A DNA stretch of 64,000 bases from Bacteroidia bacterium (GTDB lineage Bacteria > Bacteroidota > Bacteroidia > Flavobacteriales > Flavobacteriaceae), in the NCBI GenBank assembly GCA_030427585.1, contig JAUIBW010000003.1, forward strand, positions 1-64,000, given 5' to 3'. Shown one piece after another: positions 35,582-45,997 of the stretch (position 1 is its first letter; every line of letters starts with the position of its first letter). Below the pieces are notes generated by a model that did no database searches, had not been told where the DNA came from, and was given only the letters and a program-made list of their open reading frames with translations. The translations under genes were made by a program, and so were the position numbers.

Positions 35582-36213
35582 GTTTATATATACTAATAAA
35601 AGTAAATATTATTATCAATTGTTTTCAATACGAAACTTATGTTTGCTAAATATGCTGAAACTCGTCGTTTAATATCAGTCTAAAGTAAGGAATTGCATTT
35701 ACCTCATTTTAATCCTCTTTGACAACTATAAAAAACAAAATACGTCTCCTAATATATTCAATATGCAAGGGTTATGTAAATATTTTGGGATTTAAAAATA
35801 CAGTATTTGCTTTCCTTTTAGTTATGTTTTATATGAAAAGTGACGAACTTAGACTTATATGGAACCAGCGGTATTCAAACTTTGATTTACTTTTTGAAAT
35901 ATTTTCAAAAACAACTTTTTTGGATAAATATCTGGTTATTCTATCAATATCAAATTGATTGTAAGATTATATGTAGTTTTCAATGACTTGTTTTTTGTTG
36001 TTTCTTCATATTATTTTGGTTTGGCAACCTACAGTTAAAATTAGTATTATAGTTACCATAGCTAGGGCTATGCTTGATTTTTCTTTTTTCGCCCAATCAA
36101 AAAATGACTGCTTTTTATTTGAGTATTTTTAAATCAGAACTGGTATAAATTCTCAATTCAAGATATAGAAGTATGTAGTAAAGAATGATAATAATCGCTA
36201 TTATTTAGAAATC
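35582..36213. other. Intergenic region with possible gene remnants
   Basis: There is no complete gene. A 79-codon plus frame (35719-35958, TTG start) has no family resemblance. On the minus strand an open stretch 36128-36006 without a start reads KKQSFFDWAKKEKSS and then a hydrophobic helix ending ILTVGCQTKII, which looks like the remnant of a small membrane or lipoprotein gene. Together with the frameshifted neighbour this suggests a decaying insertion. Confidence 0.4.
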
Positions 36214-36249
36214 AAAAAAGACTATTATCGCAGCAGGATAATAGTCTTT
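36214..36249 (-). terminator. Terminator of clpC
   Basis: On the minus strand AAAGACTATTAT pairs perfectly with ATAATAGTCTTT around a nine-base loop and is followed by a T run, 26 bases past the clpC stop. Confidence 0.85.
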
Positions 36250-36274
36250 AGATATGAAAATTTTAAATGATCAC

Positions 36275-38833
36275 TTAGGATTCAGTAGATTCTTCAGCTT
36301 TTTTAATAGTAATTGTCAATTCGTCAGAATCATCATCCATATCCATGAAAATACTATCACCTTCTCCAAGTTGAGAATTTATAATCTCTTCAGCTAAGGC
36401 ATCTTCTATATATTTTTGGATAGCTCTTTTTAAAGGTCTTGCACCATACTGCTTATCAAAACCTTTTTCGGTAATATAATCTTTAGCTTTTTCGCTTAAG
36501 GATAGGTCATAACCAAGACCTCTAATTCTTCCGTAAAGTTTATCAAGTTCGATATCAATGATTTTATGAATATCTTCCCTTTCTAGGGCATTAAACACCA
36601 CTACGTCATCAACTCTGTTTAAAAATTCTGGAGCAAAAGCTTTCTTTAGAGCACTTTCTATTACGCCTTTGGCATAATCTTCTGCCTGAGTTTTTTTGGC
36701 TGAAGTCCCAAAGCCAACTCCCTGCCCAAAATCTTTCAGTTTACGTGCTCCAATATTAGAAGTCATAATGATTATAGCATTTCTAAAATCAATTTTACGT
36801 CCAAGGCTATCGGTAAGATATCCGTCATCTAATACTTGAAGCATCATATTGAAGACATCGGGATGTGCTTTTTCAATTTCATCTAATAAGATAACCGCAT
36901 ATGGTTTTCTTCTTACTTTTTCGGTAAGTTGACCTCCTTCTTCATAACCCACATATCCAGGAGGTGCTCCAATAAGTCTGGATACAGCAAATTTCTCCAT
37001 ATACTCACTCATATCGATACGAATAAGTGTGTCTTCGCTATCAAAAAGTTCTCTAGCTAAAACTTTGGCTAGCTGTGTTTTGCCAACCCCGGTTTGTCCT
37101 AGAAATATAAATGATCCAATAGGTTTGTTAGGATCTTTAAGTCCAGCGCGGTTACGTTGTATCGCTTTTACGACTTTGGTAACGGCTTCATCCTGACCAA
37201 TAACCTTGCCCATGATTAAGTCGGGTAATTCGGCTAGTTTATTACTTTCAGTCTGTGCAATACGATTAACAGGAATGCCAGTCATCATAGAAACTACATC
37301 TGCTACATTTTCTTCATCAACTATCTCTTTATGTAATTTAGATTCTTTTTCCCATTGTTCTTGTGCAACTCCCAGTTCTTTCTCCAAATTCTTTTCGTCA
37401 TCTCTAAGTTTTGCAGCTTCTTCGTATTTTTGTTTTTTAACTACGCTATTTTTGAGTTCTCTTACTTCTTCAAGTTTTTTCTCAAGATCAAGAACTTTTT
37501 TAGGAACATCAATATTAGTAATATGTACTCTAGAGCCTGCCTCGTCTAGTGCATCAATAGCTTTATCTGGTAAAAAGCGATCTGTCATATATCTATTGGT
37601 TAATTTTACACAAGCTTCGATAGCTTCTGGTGTATAACTAACGTTGTGATGTTCTTCATATTTTTCCTTGATGTTGTTAAGGATTTCTATGGTTTCTTCA
37701 ATGTTTGTAGGTTCTACAATTACTTTTTGAAAACGTCTTTCTAAAGCACCATCTTTTTCTATGTATTGGCGATATTCATCTAAAGTTGTAGCTCCAATAC
37801 ATTGGATTTCCCCTCTTGCTAAAGCAGGTTTGAACATATTTGAAGCATCCAAACTTCCTGTAGCACCGCCAGCACCAACGATGGTATGGATCTCATCTAT
37901 AAAAAGAATGATATCGTCGTTTTTTTCTAATTCGTTCATTACCGCTTTCATTCGTTCCTCGAATTGTCCACGATATTTGGTTCCAGCAACTAAGCTTGCC
38001 AGATCAAGAGTAACCACTCTTTTGTCAAATAAGATTCTGGAAACTTTTCGCTTTACTATTCTTAGAGCGAGTCCTTCTGCTATAGCAGATTTACCAACTC
38101 CAGGTTCTCCTATAAGTAGTGGGTTATTTTTTTTACGTCTACTTAATATTTGAGACACGCGTTCTATTTCTTTGGATCGTCCCACTACTGGGTCGAGTTT
38201 TCCTTCTTCTGCCATTGCAGTTAAATCACGGCCAAAGTTATCTAAAACAGGAGTTTTAGATTTTTTCCCTGCTTTACTTCCTCCAGAAGGAGAGTTAAAA
38301 GGATTTTCTTTAGATGAATCTCCTGTTAAATCGTCATCATCTTCAGAGAAAGATTCTGCTTTTGGGTTATCTATATATTCTTCTTCGTTAGCAATCATAA
38401 ACTTAAATTGGTCTTTAACATTATCGTAATCCACTTTTAAACGATTTAAAAGTTTTGTAGTTGGGTCATTTTCATTTCTTAGAATACATAACAGAAGGTG
38501 AGCAGTATTAATAGAAGAACTTTGGAATAGCTTAGCTTCCAAAAAAGTAGTTTTCAATGCTCTTTCTGCCTGTCTGGTTAAATGTAAATTTTTTTTCTCG
38601 TTTGAGGCGACAGCTATATTTGGATTTGCAGGACTTAAGATTTCAACCTTTCTTCTTAAATTGGTCAAATCGATATCTAGCGCATCTAGAATATTAATAG
38701 CTTTACCACTTCCGTCACGTAGCAACCCTAGCATAAGATGTTCTGTGCCAATAAAGTCATGCCCTAATCTAAGAGCTTCTTCTTTACTGTACGCAATCAC
38801 ATCTTTTACTCTGGGCGAAAAATTATCATCCAT
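36275..38833 (-). CDS. clpC: ATP-dependent Clp protease ATP-binding subunit ClpC
   Basis: An HSP100 AAA+ unfoldase of 852 residues. The N-domain (1-145) starts MDDNFSPRVKDVIAYSKEEA. AAA1 has Walker A GEPGVGKSAIAEG and Walker B IILFIDEIHT. A UVR/M domain region contains KKQKYEEAAKLRDDEKN. AAA2 has GQTGVGKTQLAKVLA and VILLDEIEKA, and the GAR-loop SNIGARK. The tail lacks a classical C-terminal extension. It delivers proteins to ClpP. No mcsA/mcsB or ctsR adjoin. A 13-bp direct repeat lies upstream. Confidence 0.96.
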   Translation of the reverse strand: MDDNFSPRVKDVIAYSKEEALRLGHDFIGTEHLMLGLLRDGSGKAINILDALDIDLTNLRRKVEILSPANPNIAVASNEKKNLHLTRQAERALKTTFLEAKLFQSSSINTAHLLLCILRNENDPTTKLLNRLKVDYDNVKDQFKFMIANEEEYIDNPKAESFSEDDDDLTGDSSKENPFNSPSGGSKAGKKSKTPVLDNFGRDLTAMAEEGKLDPVVGRSKEIERVSQILSRRKKNNPLLIGEPGVGKSAIAEGLALRIVKRKVSRILFDKRVVTLDLASLVAGTKYRGQFEERMKAVMNELEKNDDIILFIDEIHTIVGAGGATGSLDASNMFKPALARGEIQCIGATTLDEYRQYIEKDGALERRFQKVIVEPTNIEETIEILNNIKEKYEEHHNVSYTPEAIEACVKLTNRYMTDRFLPDKAIDALDEAGSRVHITNIDVPKKVLDLEKKLEEVRELKNSVVKKQKYEEAAKLRDDEKNLEKELGVAQEQWEKESKLHKEIVDEENVADVVSMMTGIPVNRIAQTESNKLAELPDLIMGKVIGQDEAVTKVVKAIQRNRAGLKDPNKPIGSFIFLGQTGVGKTQLAKVLARELFDSEDTLIRIDMSEYMEKFAVSRLIGAPPGYVGYEEGGQLTEKVRRKPYAVILLDEIEKAHPDVFNMMLQVLDDGYLTDSLGRKIDFRNAIIIMTSNIGARKLKDFGQGVGFGTSAKKTQAEDYAKGVIESALKKAFAPEFLNRVDDVVVFNALEREDIHKIIDIELDKLYGRIRGLGYDLSLSEKAKDYITEKGFDKQYGARPLKRAIQKYIEDALAEEIINSQLGEGDSIFMDMDDDSDELTITIKKAEESTES

Positions 38834-39189
38834 AAAATTATTCTCTTTCTTTATAACTAAAATAGTAATTTTTAGAATTAAATTGACAAAAACTATTCCT
38901 TTTAATTAGATATTTTGACATTGAGATATTTTGTCATGCAATTTTAAGCTTTAAAAATACACATGTCTTTTCTGAGGCAGTGTTTATTAAGGTTTTTTTG
39001 CTTGTATTTGGTAAATAGACAAAAAATGCATTAATAATCAAAACCTAAGATCACAGACTTATTAACGACATCTATACTTACTATTGTTAATAAATTCCGT
39101 ATATTACAGGGGAATTGGCTGTTAAAACCGTCTTAATTTACTTAAATTAGCGCGTTTAATTAATCAATTTTAGAATAAAATAATTTTTT
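38834..39189. other. Divergent clpC-gyrA promoter region
   Basis: The region holds the promoters of clpC (minus) and gyrA (plus). TAGTTTTTG-type bases near 38888-38896 on the minus strand could be the clpC -7 box, though spacing is off. The direct repeat at 38908-38936 is described separately. Nothing coding is seen. Confidence 0.45.
38908..38936. promoter_or_regulatory. Direct repeat upstream of clpC, candidate stress operator
   Basis: AGATATTTTGACA (38908-38920) and AGATATTTTGTCA (38924-38936) are 13-base copies with one mismatch and a three-base spacer, thus 16 bases apart. They lie 75-103 bases before the clpC ATG. The arrangement looks like two half-sites for a regulator; identity unknown. 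Confidence 0.5.
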
Positions 39190-41733
39190 ATGGCTGATGG
39201 AGAAAAGCTTATACCTATCAATATAGAAGATGAAATGAAATCTGCATACATTGACTATTCAATGTCTGTTATTGTATCTCGTGCTCTTCCTGATGTTAGG
39301 GATGGTCTTAAGCCTGTGCATAGGCGTGTTTTATACGGTATGTATGAACTGGGTGTTAAAGCAAGTAGTGCTCACAAGAAATCTGCAAGAATTGTAGGTG
39401 AAGTTCTTGGTAAATATCACCCACATGGCGATACATCTGTATATGATACGATGGTTCGTATGGCACAAGAATGGAGTTTGAGATATATGTTAGTTGATGG
39501 CCAGGGTAACTTTGGTTCTGTAGATGGTGATAGCCCTGCGGCTATGCGCTATACAGAAGCAAGAATGCGTAAGATATCAGAAGATATGCTGGCAGATATC
39601 GAAAAAGACACTGTAGACCATACATTTAATTTTGATGATACTCTACAAGAACCAACAGTTTTGCCAACAAGAGTTCCTGGGTTATTAATAAATGGAGCTT
39701 CAGGAATTGCAGTGGGTATGGCTACAAATATGCCTCCCCATAATTTAAATGAAGTTGTTGATGGTACTATAGCATATATCGATAATAACGATATCGAAGT
39801 TGATGAGTTAATACAACATATTAAGGCTCCGGATTTCCCTACAGGAGGAATAATTTATGGTTATGATGGTGTTAGAGAAGCTTTTAAAACAGGTAGAGGA
39901 AGAGTAGTTATTCGAGCTAAAGCCAGTTTTGAAGAAGTAAATGGTAGAGAATGTATTATTGTTAGTGAAATTCCTTATCAGGTTAATAAGGCAGATATGA
40001 TTAAAAAAACTGCTGACCTTGTTAATGATAAGAAAATTGATGGAATTGCTACAATACGTGATGAGTCTGACAGAAAAGGGATGCGTATCGTATATGTTCT
40101 AAAACGTGATGCAATACCTAATATTGTACTAAACCTTTTATATAAATATACAGCTTTACAATCTTCTTTTAGTGTAAATAATATAGCACTGGTTAATGGA
40201 AGACCGCAGTTGTTGAATGTAAAAGAAATGATTCATTACTTTGTAGAACACAGACATGAAGTTGTTGTTCGTCGTACAAAGTATGAATTGAAAAAAGCCG
40301 AAGAAAGAGCTCATATTCTTGAAGGTTTAATCATAGCTTCTGATAATATTGATGAAGTCATCGCTTTAATTCGTTCTTCTGCAAATACAGAAGAGGCACG
40401 CGAAAAATTAGTAAAACGTTTCAAACTTTCTGAGATACAGGCTAAAGCAATTGTAGAAATGCGTTTAAGACAGTTAACAGGTCTTGAACAAGATAAACTT
40501 CGTGCCGAGTATGAAGAATTGATGAAAACGATTGAAGACCTTAAGGATATTTTGGAGAAGAAGGAGCGTAGGATGCAAATCATTAAGGAAGAACTTATAG
40601 AAGTAAAAGAGAAATATGGTGATGAGCGTCGCTCTCAAATAGAATATGCAGGGGGGGATTTAAGTATAGAAGATATGATCCCGGATGAAAAAGTAGTTAT
40701 TACGATTTCACATGCAGGATATATAAAACGAACTTCTCTTAATGAATATAAGAAACAAAATAGAGGAGGAGTAGGACAAAAAGGGAGTACAACGCGTAAT
40801 GAAGATTTTCTTGAACATTTATTTGTAGGAACCAATCATCAGTACATGTTGTTCTTTACTCAGAAAGGAAAATGTTTTTGGATGAGAGTATATGAAATCC
40901 CAGAAGGAAGTAAAACTTCTAAAGGAAGAGCGATACAAAACCTGATTAATATTGAAAGTGATGATAAAGTGAAAGCTTTTATCTGTACTCAGGATCTTAA
41001 AGATGAAGAGTACATTAATTCGCACTATGTCATTATGGCAACGAGAAAAGGTCAGGTCAAAAAGACATCTTTAGAACAATATTCAAGACCGAGAACAAAT
41101 GGTATTAATGCTATTACAATAAAGGATAATGATGAACTTCTTGAAGCAAAGTTAACCGATGGTAAAAGCCAGGTAATGCTAGCTGTAAAGTCTGGTAAAG
41201 CCATTCGATTCGAAGAAGAAAAAACCAGACCAATGGGGCGTGGAGCCTCAGGAGTGAGAGGAATCAGGCTTGCTGATGATAATGATGAAGTAATCGGTAT
41301 GGTAGCCGTTAACGAAATGGAAAGTAATATCTTAGTAGTTTCAGAAAATGGTTATGGAAAACGTTCTAAATTAGAAGATTATAGAATAACAAATAGAGGA
41401 GGTAAAGGTGTTAAAACCATTTCTGTTACAGATAAAACAGGATCTCTGGTGGCAATTAAGAATGTTACCGATTTAGATGATCTTATGATTATAAATAAAT
41501 CAGGAATTGCTATTCGGCTTTCCGTAGAAGATTTACGTGTAATGGGACGAGCGACACAAGGTGTGCGTCTTATCAATTTAAAAGGTAAAGATTCTATTGC
41601 TGCGGTAGCAAAAGTTATGCATGATGAAGACGATATAGATCAGGATGAAGATATAGAAGACGTTAATTCTTCTACAACAGATGCTGATATTGCTTCAGAT
41701 GGCACGAATATTGATAGTGAAACAAAACAATAA
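39190..41733 (+). CDS. gyrA: DNA gyrase subunit A
   Basis: The DNA-cleaving subunit of gyrase, 847 residues. The N-terminal catalytic part begins [32 protein letters not shown]; the catalytic tyrosine is Y121 in AAMRYTEAR. The C-terminal propeller carries the GyrA box [10 protein letters not shown]. The quinolone region reads [10 protein letters not shown], with Thr82 where Escherichia coli has Ser83 and Asp86 conserved. The tail is acidic ([13 protein letters not shown]). It is followed after 27 bases by a TPR gene, so the two may be cotranscribed. Confidence 0.97.
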   Translation: MADGEKLIPINIEDEMKSAYIDYSMSVIVSRALPDVRDGLKPVHRRVLYGMYELGVKASSAHKKSARIVGEVLGKYHPHGDTSVYDTMVRMAQEWSLRYMLVDGQGNFGSVDGDSPAAMRYTEARMRKISEDMLADIEKDTVDHTFNFDDTLQEPTVLPTRVPGLLINGASGIAVGMATNMPPHNLNEVVDGTIAYIDNNDIEVDELIQHIKAPDFPTGGIIYGYDGVREAFKTGRGRVVIRAKASFEEVNGRECIIVSEIPYQVNKADMIKKTADLVNDKKIDGIATIRDESDRKGMRIVYVLKRDAIPNIVLNLLYKYTALQSSFSVNNIALVNGRPQLLNVKEMIHYFVEHRHEVVVRRTKYELKKAEERAHILEGLIIASDNIDEVIALIRSSANTEEAREKLVKRFKLSEIQAKAIVEMRLRQLTGLEQDKLRAEYEELMKTIEDLKDILEKKERRMQIIKEELIEVKEKYGDERRSQIEYAGGDLSIEDMIPDEKVVITISHAGYIKRTSLNEYKKQNRGGVGQKGSTTRNEDFLEHLFVGTNHQYMLFFTQKGKCFWMRVYEIPEGSKTSKGRAIQNLINIESDDKVKAFICTQDLKDEEYINSHYVIMATRKGQVKKTSLEQYSRPRTNGINAITIKDNDELLEAKLTDGKSQVMLAVKSGKAIRFEEEKTRPMGRGASGVRGIRLADDNDEVIGMVAVNEMESNILVVSENGYGKRSKLEDYRITNRGGKGVKTISVTDKTGSLVAIKNVTDLDDLMIINKSGIAIRLSVEDLRVMGRATQGVRLINLKGKDSIAAVAKVMHDEDDIDQDEDIEDVNSSTTDADIASDGTNIDSETKQ

Positions 41734-41760
41734 TTAAATCCCATTTTAAAAACTCAAGTA

Positions 41761-43047
41761 ATGAAGACTAAATTTATCGTAGTACTATTTCTAGCTGTTA
41801 GTGCTTTTGGATTTTCTCAGAAAGATACACCAAAACAAGCATTAAAAGCGGCAAACAAGGCCTTGAAATCTGGTAACATGGATGTAGCTAGTGAAGCATT
41901 GAAAGCTGCTGAAGGACAGTTAAACGCTGCTGATGAAAAAATGAAAGCGCAATATTATTTCTTTAAAGGCCAGGTTGTAGCTGCTTCTGCAGGTGAATCT
42001 TTAGAGAAAATTGAAAATGCAGCAAGTGCTTATAATAAAACAATTGAAATTGAAAAAGCCGCAGGAGGGTCTAAATATACTGCTGATGCTACTCAAAAAT
42101 TACAACTATTACGCCAATCTTTAATTGAAAATGCAATTAAAGATCAGAATGCAAAAAACTATAAAGGAGCTGCAGAAAAACTTTATTTGGGATATACAAC
42201 GAATAAAGCTGATACAACATATTTATATTATGCAGCTAGTAATGCTGTTAATGATAAAGATTATGATACTGCTCTAAAATACTATAACGAACTAAAAAGC
42301 CTTGGTTTTAGCGGAGTAAAAAAAGAATTTGTTGCAACTCATAAAGAAACTGGTAAGGTTGACGTTTTTGAATCAAAACAAATAAGAGACCTTTCTGTAA
42401 AAGCAGGAGAATACATTAAACCAGAAACTAAAACTTCTGAATCTAGAAAAGGAGAGATTGCAAAAAATATTGCTTTGATTTATATGAGTCAAGGAAAAGA
42501 TGAAGAAGCAATTACTGCTATTGAAGACGCTAAAAAAGAGAATCCTGAGGATGCAGCATTAAAACAAGCAGAAGCTGATGTATATTATAAGTTAGGAAAT
42601 ATTGCTAAGTATAAAGAAATCATGGAGCAGATTGTAGCTAATGATCCTGAAAATCCAGATTTACTATATAATTTAGGAGTTAGTGCATCTCGTCTTGGTG
42701 ATAATGATCAGGCAATGGGGTATTATAAAAAAGCTTTAGAGCTAAAACCAGATTATACTGCTGCTCAAATTAATATTGCTTCTATAATTTTAGGTGGAGA
42801 AACTAAGATTGTAGACGAAATGAATAGCTTGGGAACGTCTTCAAGCGATAATAGAAGATATGATGAACTTACAAAAAAGAGATCAGAATTATATAAAACA
42901 GCTGTTCCTTATCTTGAAGGTGCACTAAAAAGTAGTCCTGATAATATAGAAGCTATTCGTACACTGATGAATATATTTTATCAGTTAGATGACCCTAAAG
43001 CAGGAGAAATGAAAGATAGACTTAAAGCTTTAGAAGGAGGCAACTAA
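41761..43047 (+). CDS. Exported tetratricopeptide repeat protein
   Basis: A 428-residue periplasmic protein. A short signal peptide (FIVVLFLAVSAFGFSQ) is followed by TPR helices throughout, clearest at about 225-345 (DEEAITAIEDAKKENPEDA, NPDLLYNLGVSASRLGDNDQAMGYYKKALELKPDY). No enzymatic motif; it is likely a scaffold. The position behind gyrA is common in Flavobacteriaceae. A strong terminator follows. Confidence 0.88.
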   Translation: MKTKFIVVLFLAVSAFGFSQKDTPKQALKAANKALKSGNMDVASEALKAAEGQLNAADEKMKAQYYFFKGQVVAASAGESLEKIENAASAYNKTIEIEKAAGGSKYTADATQKLQLLRQSLIENAIKDQNAKNYKGAAEKLYLGYTTNKADTTYLYYAASNAVNDKDYDTALKYYNELKSLGFSGVKKEFVATHKETGKVDVFESKQIRDLSVKAGEYIKPETKTSESRKGEIAKNIALIYMSQGKDEEAITAIEDAKKENPEDAALKQAEADVYYKLGNIAKYKEIMEQIVANDPENPDLLYNLGVSASRLGDNDQAMGYYKKALELKPDYTAAQINIASIILGGETKIVDEMNSLGTSSSDNRRYDELTKKRSELYKTAVPYLEGALKSSPDNIEAIRTLMNIFYQLDDPKAGEMKDRLKALEGGN

Positions 43048-43074
43048 TAATAAGAGCTTTTATTAACATATCAT

Positions 43075-43108
43075 AAAAAAACCGGAATGTAATATTCCGG
43101 TTTTTTTT
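43075..43108. terminator. Bidirectional terminator, TPR gene and pheT
   Basis: ACCGGAAT-GTAAT-ATTCCGGT stem flanked by A and T runs. It serves the plus-strand TPR gene and lies 60 bases past the convergent pheT stop. Confidence 0.9.
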
Positions 43109-43171
43109 ATAATGTATTTAAAATAGTATTTATAAATATTGTGAATAGTATTTTAAATTTGACACTACTAC

Positions 43172-45598
43172 TTATCTAAGTTTGGCGCCTAATTTATTTT
43201 CAAAATTGTACTGTAATTTGTTCATGATCTTATCGATTTGTTTATCGGTAAGTGTTTTATTGTCATCCTGTAGAATAAAACTTACTGCATACGATTTTTT
43301 TCCTTTAGGAAGATTTTTACCCTGATATACATCAAATAAGTTTACATCTTTTAGAATTTGTTTTTCGGTTTGCTTGGCGATAGTATGAATTTCTTCAAAC
43401 TTTATAGAATCGTCTAGTAACAAAGCAAAATCACGACGCACTTCAGGAAATTTTGGAATATCTTTATACTTTAGTTTATTGTGTTTTGCATATTCTAAAA
43501 TAGCATCCCAGTTAAAATCGGCATACAGTACTTCCTGAGAAATAGAGAAGTGTTTAAGCACCGATTTTTTTAGTATTCCAAAATCTACTAAGTGAGCTTT
43601 ACCAATACTTAAAGAAATACCTTCGGAAAAAACATCATTTTTTATAGGAGATGTTTTTAATCTTGTTAGTCCTAAGCGTTCTAAAACAGAGAATATTATT
43701 CCTTTTAAGTAAAAGAAATCACTTGTTCGCGGGTTTAAAGTCCAGGTCTCTTTAGACCTACTTCCAGAAACAATAATACTTAAGTGTTTATTCTCTATTC
43801 TTTTATCTCCATAGTTATGATATGTTTTTCCAAACTCAAATAACTTAAGGTCTGATCGTTTTCTATTGCTATTATATGATACAGCCTCTAATCCCGAAAA
43901 TAATATAGATTGCCTCATTACTGCCAAATCATTACTAAGTGGATTTAGTATTTCTACATTATTCTCATTTCTAAGCTGCTCACTCAAGGCGATATAATCA
44001 GGAGAGGTAAGTGAGTTGGCTAACATCTCATGAAATCCCTGACCAACAAGCTGATTTGATATGGTATTTTGCACATTATAATCAGAGAACTTATCAATAT
44101 TTGATATCGAGGCATTTAATTTTTGAGTAAAACCAATAGTATTATACCCGTATACTCTAAGAATTTCTTCTATTACATCAACTTCTCTTTGTACATCATT
44201 TCTGTATGCTGGAATGGTAAGACCTATTCCTACCTCGGTTACGTTATTAATTTTAATATCTAATGAAGTGAGAATCCTTTTAATAGTGTCTTGAGGTACT
44301 TCTTCACCAATTAACTTTGTAGTATTTTCATAAGATAAAATTACCTGGAAATCTTCAATCTTTTTAGGATATAAATCCATAATTTCACTAGAAATATTTC
44401 CTCCAGCAAGTTCTTGTATCAATAAAGCAGCTCTTTTTAGAGCATATTCAGTAATATTTGGATCAATACCTCTTTCAAATCTAAAAGAAGCATCTGTATT
44501 TAAACCATGTCGTTTTGCAGTTTTACGAATACTAATAGGATCAAAATAAGCGCTTTCTAGGAAAATTGATGTTGTTTTTTCTGTAACACCAGAGTTTATT
44601 CCTCCAAATACTCCTGCAATACAAAGAGGTTTTACAGCATCACAGATCATAAGATCATCCCGATGTAATTCTCTTTCTACTTCATCCAAAGTTGTAAATT
44701 TTGTACCAGCGTCAACAGTTTTTACTTCAATTTTATTTCCTTCAATATAATGTGAGTCAAATGCATGCAGAGGTTGTCCTAACTCATGCAAAACATAATT
44801 GGTAACATCTACAACATTATTTTTCGGAGTAATTCCTATTGCTTTTAATCTATGCTGTAACCACGTAGGAGATTCTCCTACTTTAATATCAGAAATTGTT
44901 ACACCACAATATCTAGGTGCCATCTCATTATTTTTGACTTCGATGTCAATTTTGTTTAGCCTGTTTTCTACTCTAAAATTACTTACCGAAGGAGTAATCA
45001 GTTCTAAATTAAGATCTTTTTGTAGCAACCCTGCTTTGAGATCACGTGCCGTACCCCAATGACTCATTGCATCTGCGCGATTGGGGGTTAATCCAATTTC
45101 AAACACATAATCATTTTCAATATCAAATATATCTGCAGCTTTAGTTCCTACAATGATGTCAGTACTTAAGACCATAATCCCATCATGACTTTTTCCCAAA
45201 CCCAATTCATCTTCGGCACAAATCATGCCATGACTTTCTTCCCCTCTTATTTTTCCTTTTTTAATGATCCATTCTTCACCCTTATCATTATAAAGTTTTG
45301 TACCTATAGTTGCAACAGGAACTTTTTGCCCAGCGGCAACATTAGGAGCACCACAAACAATCTGAACCAGTTCGCCATTACCTAAATCTACTTTGGTAAT
45401 TTTAAGCTTATCTGCATTCGGATGTTTTTCGCAATTAAGAACCTGCCCAATAACGACACCCTCTAATCCTCCTTTTATACTTTGATAGGATTCTATTCCT
45501 TCTACCTCTAAACCCAGATCGGTAAGGAGTTCCCCAGTTTTTTCTGCATCCCAATCGATGTTAATAAATTGCTTCAGCCAATTATATGAAATCTTCAT
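43172..45598 (-). CDS. pheT: Phenylalanyl-tRNA synthetase beta subunit
   Basis: The beta subunit of the heterotetrameric enzyme, 808 residues from ATG 45598 (MKISYNWLKQFINI); the longer frame to 45679 adds unrelated residues and lies on the promoter. Domains: EMAP-like tRNA-binding (about 40-150, HPNADKLKITKVDLG), B3/B4 and B5 (DVQREVDVIEEILRVYGY), the catalytic-like core, and the C-terminal FDX-ACB anticodon-binding domain (FPEVRRDFALLLD). pheS is not adjacent. Confidence 0.96.
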   Translation of the reverse strand: MKISYNWLKQFINIDWDAEKTGELLTDLGLEVEGIESYQSIKGGLEGVVIGQVLNCEKHPNADKLKITKVDLGNGELVQIVCGAPNVAAGQKVPVATIGTKLYNDKGEEWIIKKGKIRGEESHGMICAEDELGLGKSHDGIMVLSTDIIVGTKAADIFDIENDYVFEIGLTPNRADAMSHWGTARDLKAGLLQKDLNLELITPSVSNFRVENRLNKIDIEVKNNEMAPRYCGVTISDIKVGESPTWLQHRLKAIGITPKNNVVDVTNYVLHELGQPLHAFDSHYIEGNKIEVKTVDAGTKFTTLDEVERELHRDDLMICDAVKPLCIAGVFGGINSGVTEKTTSIFLESAYFDPISIRKTAKRHGLNTDASFRFERGIDPNITEYALKRAALLIQELAGGNISSEIMDLYPKKIEDFQVILSYENTTKLIGEEVPQDTIKRILTSLDIKINNVTEVGIGLTIPAYRNDVQREVDVIEEILRVYGYNTIGFTQKLNASISNIDKFSDYNVQNTISNQLVGQGFHEMLANSLTSPDYIALSEQLRNENNVEILNPLSNDLAVMRQSILFSGLEAVSYNSNRKRSDLKLFEFGKTYHNYGDKRIENKHLSIIVSGSRSKETWTLNPRTSDFFYLKGIIFSVLERLGLTRLKTSPIKNDVFSEGISLSIGKAHLVDFGILKKSVLKHFSISQEVLYADFNWDAILEYAKHNKLKYKDIPKFPEVRRDFALLLDDSIKFEEIHTIAKQTEKQILKDVNLFDVYQGKNLPKGKKSYAVSFILQDDNKTLTDKQIDKIMNKLQYNFENKLGAKLR

Positions 45599-45623
45599 TT
45601 GTGATCTTTCTAAATTCAGTCGG

Positions 45624-45654
45624 TAAAGATAATATATTGGGCAGAGGATACAAA
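45624..45654 (-). promoter_or_regulatory. pheT promoter
   Basis: On the minus strand TTTG (45654-45651) stands 19 bases before TATCTTTA (45631-45624), one base off the -7 consensus. It predicts a transcript start near 45617 and supports the ATG at 45598. Confidence 0.6.
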
Positions 45655-45729
45655 TAGTTGAAAGTATATCTATAAACAAAATTGTAGTATATTTATAATA
45701 GTTTTATTCTAACTAAAAAATTTAATATT

Positions 45730-45933
45730 ATGAAAACAGGAATTAAGTTACTTACTATTATGTTCCTCTTCGGAATGATTTCTTGTACAGATAAGAAAAA
45801 AGAAGAAGAAGAAACCAAAGCAGTTGTAGAAAAAATAGAATCGATTGAGTCTGAATTAGATCAGGTTTCTGAAGAAGTTGAAACCAAAGTAGAAGAATTA
45901 GAAGAATCTTTAGAGGATTTGGACGATATTTAA
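45730..45933 (+). CDS. Small acidic lipoprotein
   Basis: A 67-residue lipoprotein with lipobox GMISCTDK. The mature part is mostly Glu, Lys and Val in a heptad pattern (VVEKIESIESELDQVSEEVE), an acidic coiled coil. Unknown function. It lies 65 bases ahead of another exported coiled-coil gene, which may be cotranscribed. Confidence 0.7.
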   Translation: MKTGIKLLTIMFLFGMISCTDKKKEEEETKAVVEKIESIESELDQVSEEVETKVEELEESLEDLDDI

Positions 45934-45997
45934 AAAATCTTCGACTAATAAACCTTCATACCTGTAATCATTTTAACACTAATTAAAAAAAACTAAC

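Noticed and set aside
35719..35958. 79-codon frame with TTG start
   Set aside because: No homologous family recognised, no promoter or conserved motif; listed only as part of a remnant region.
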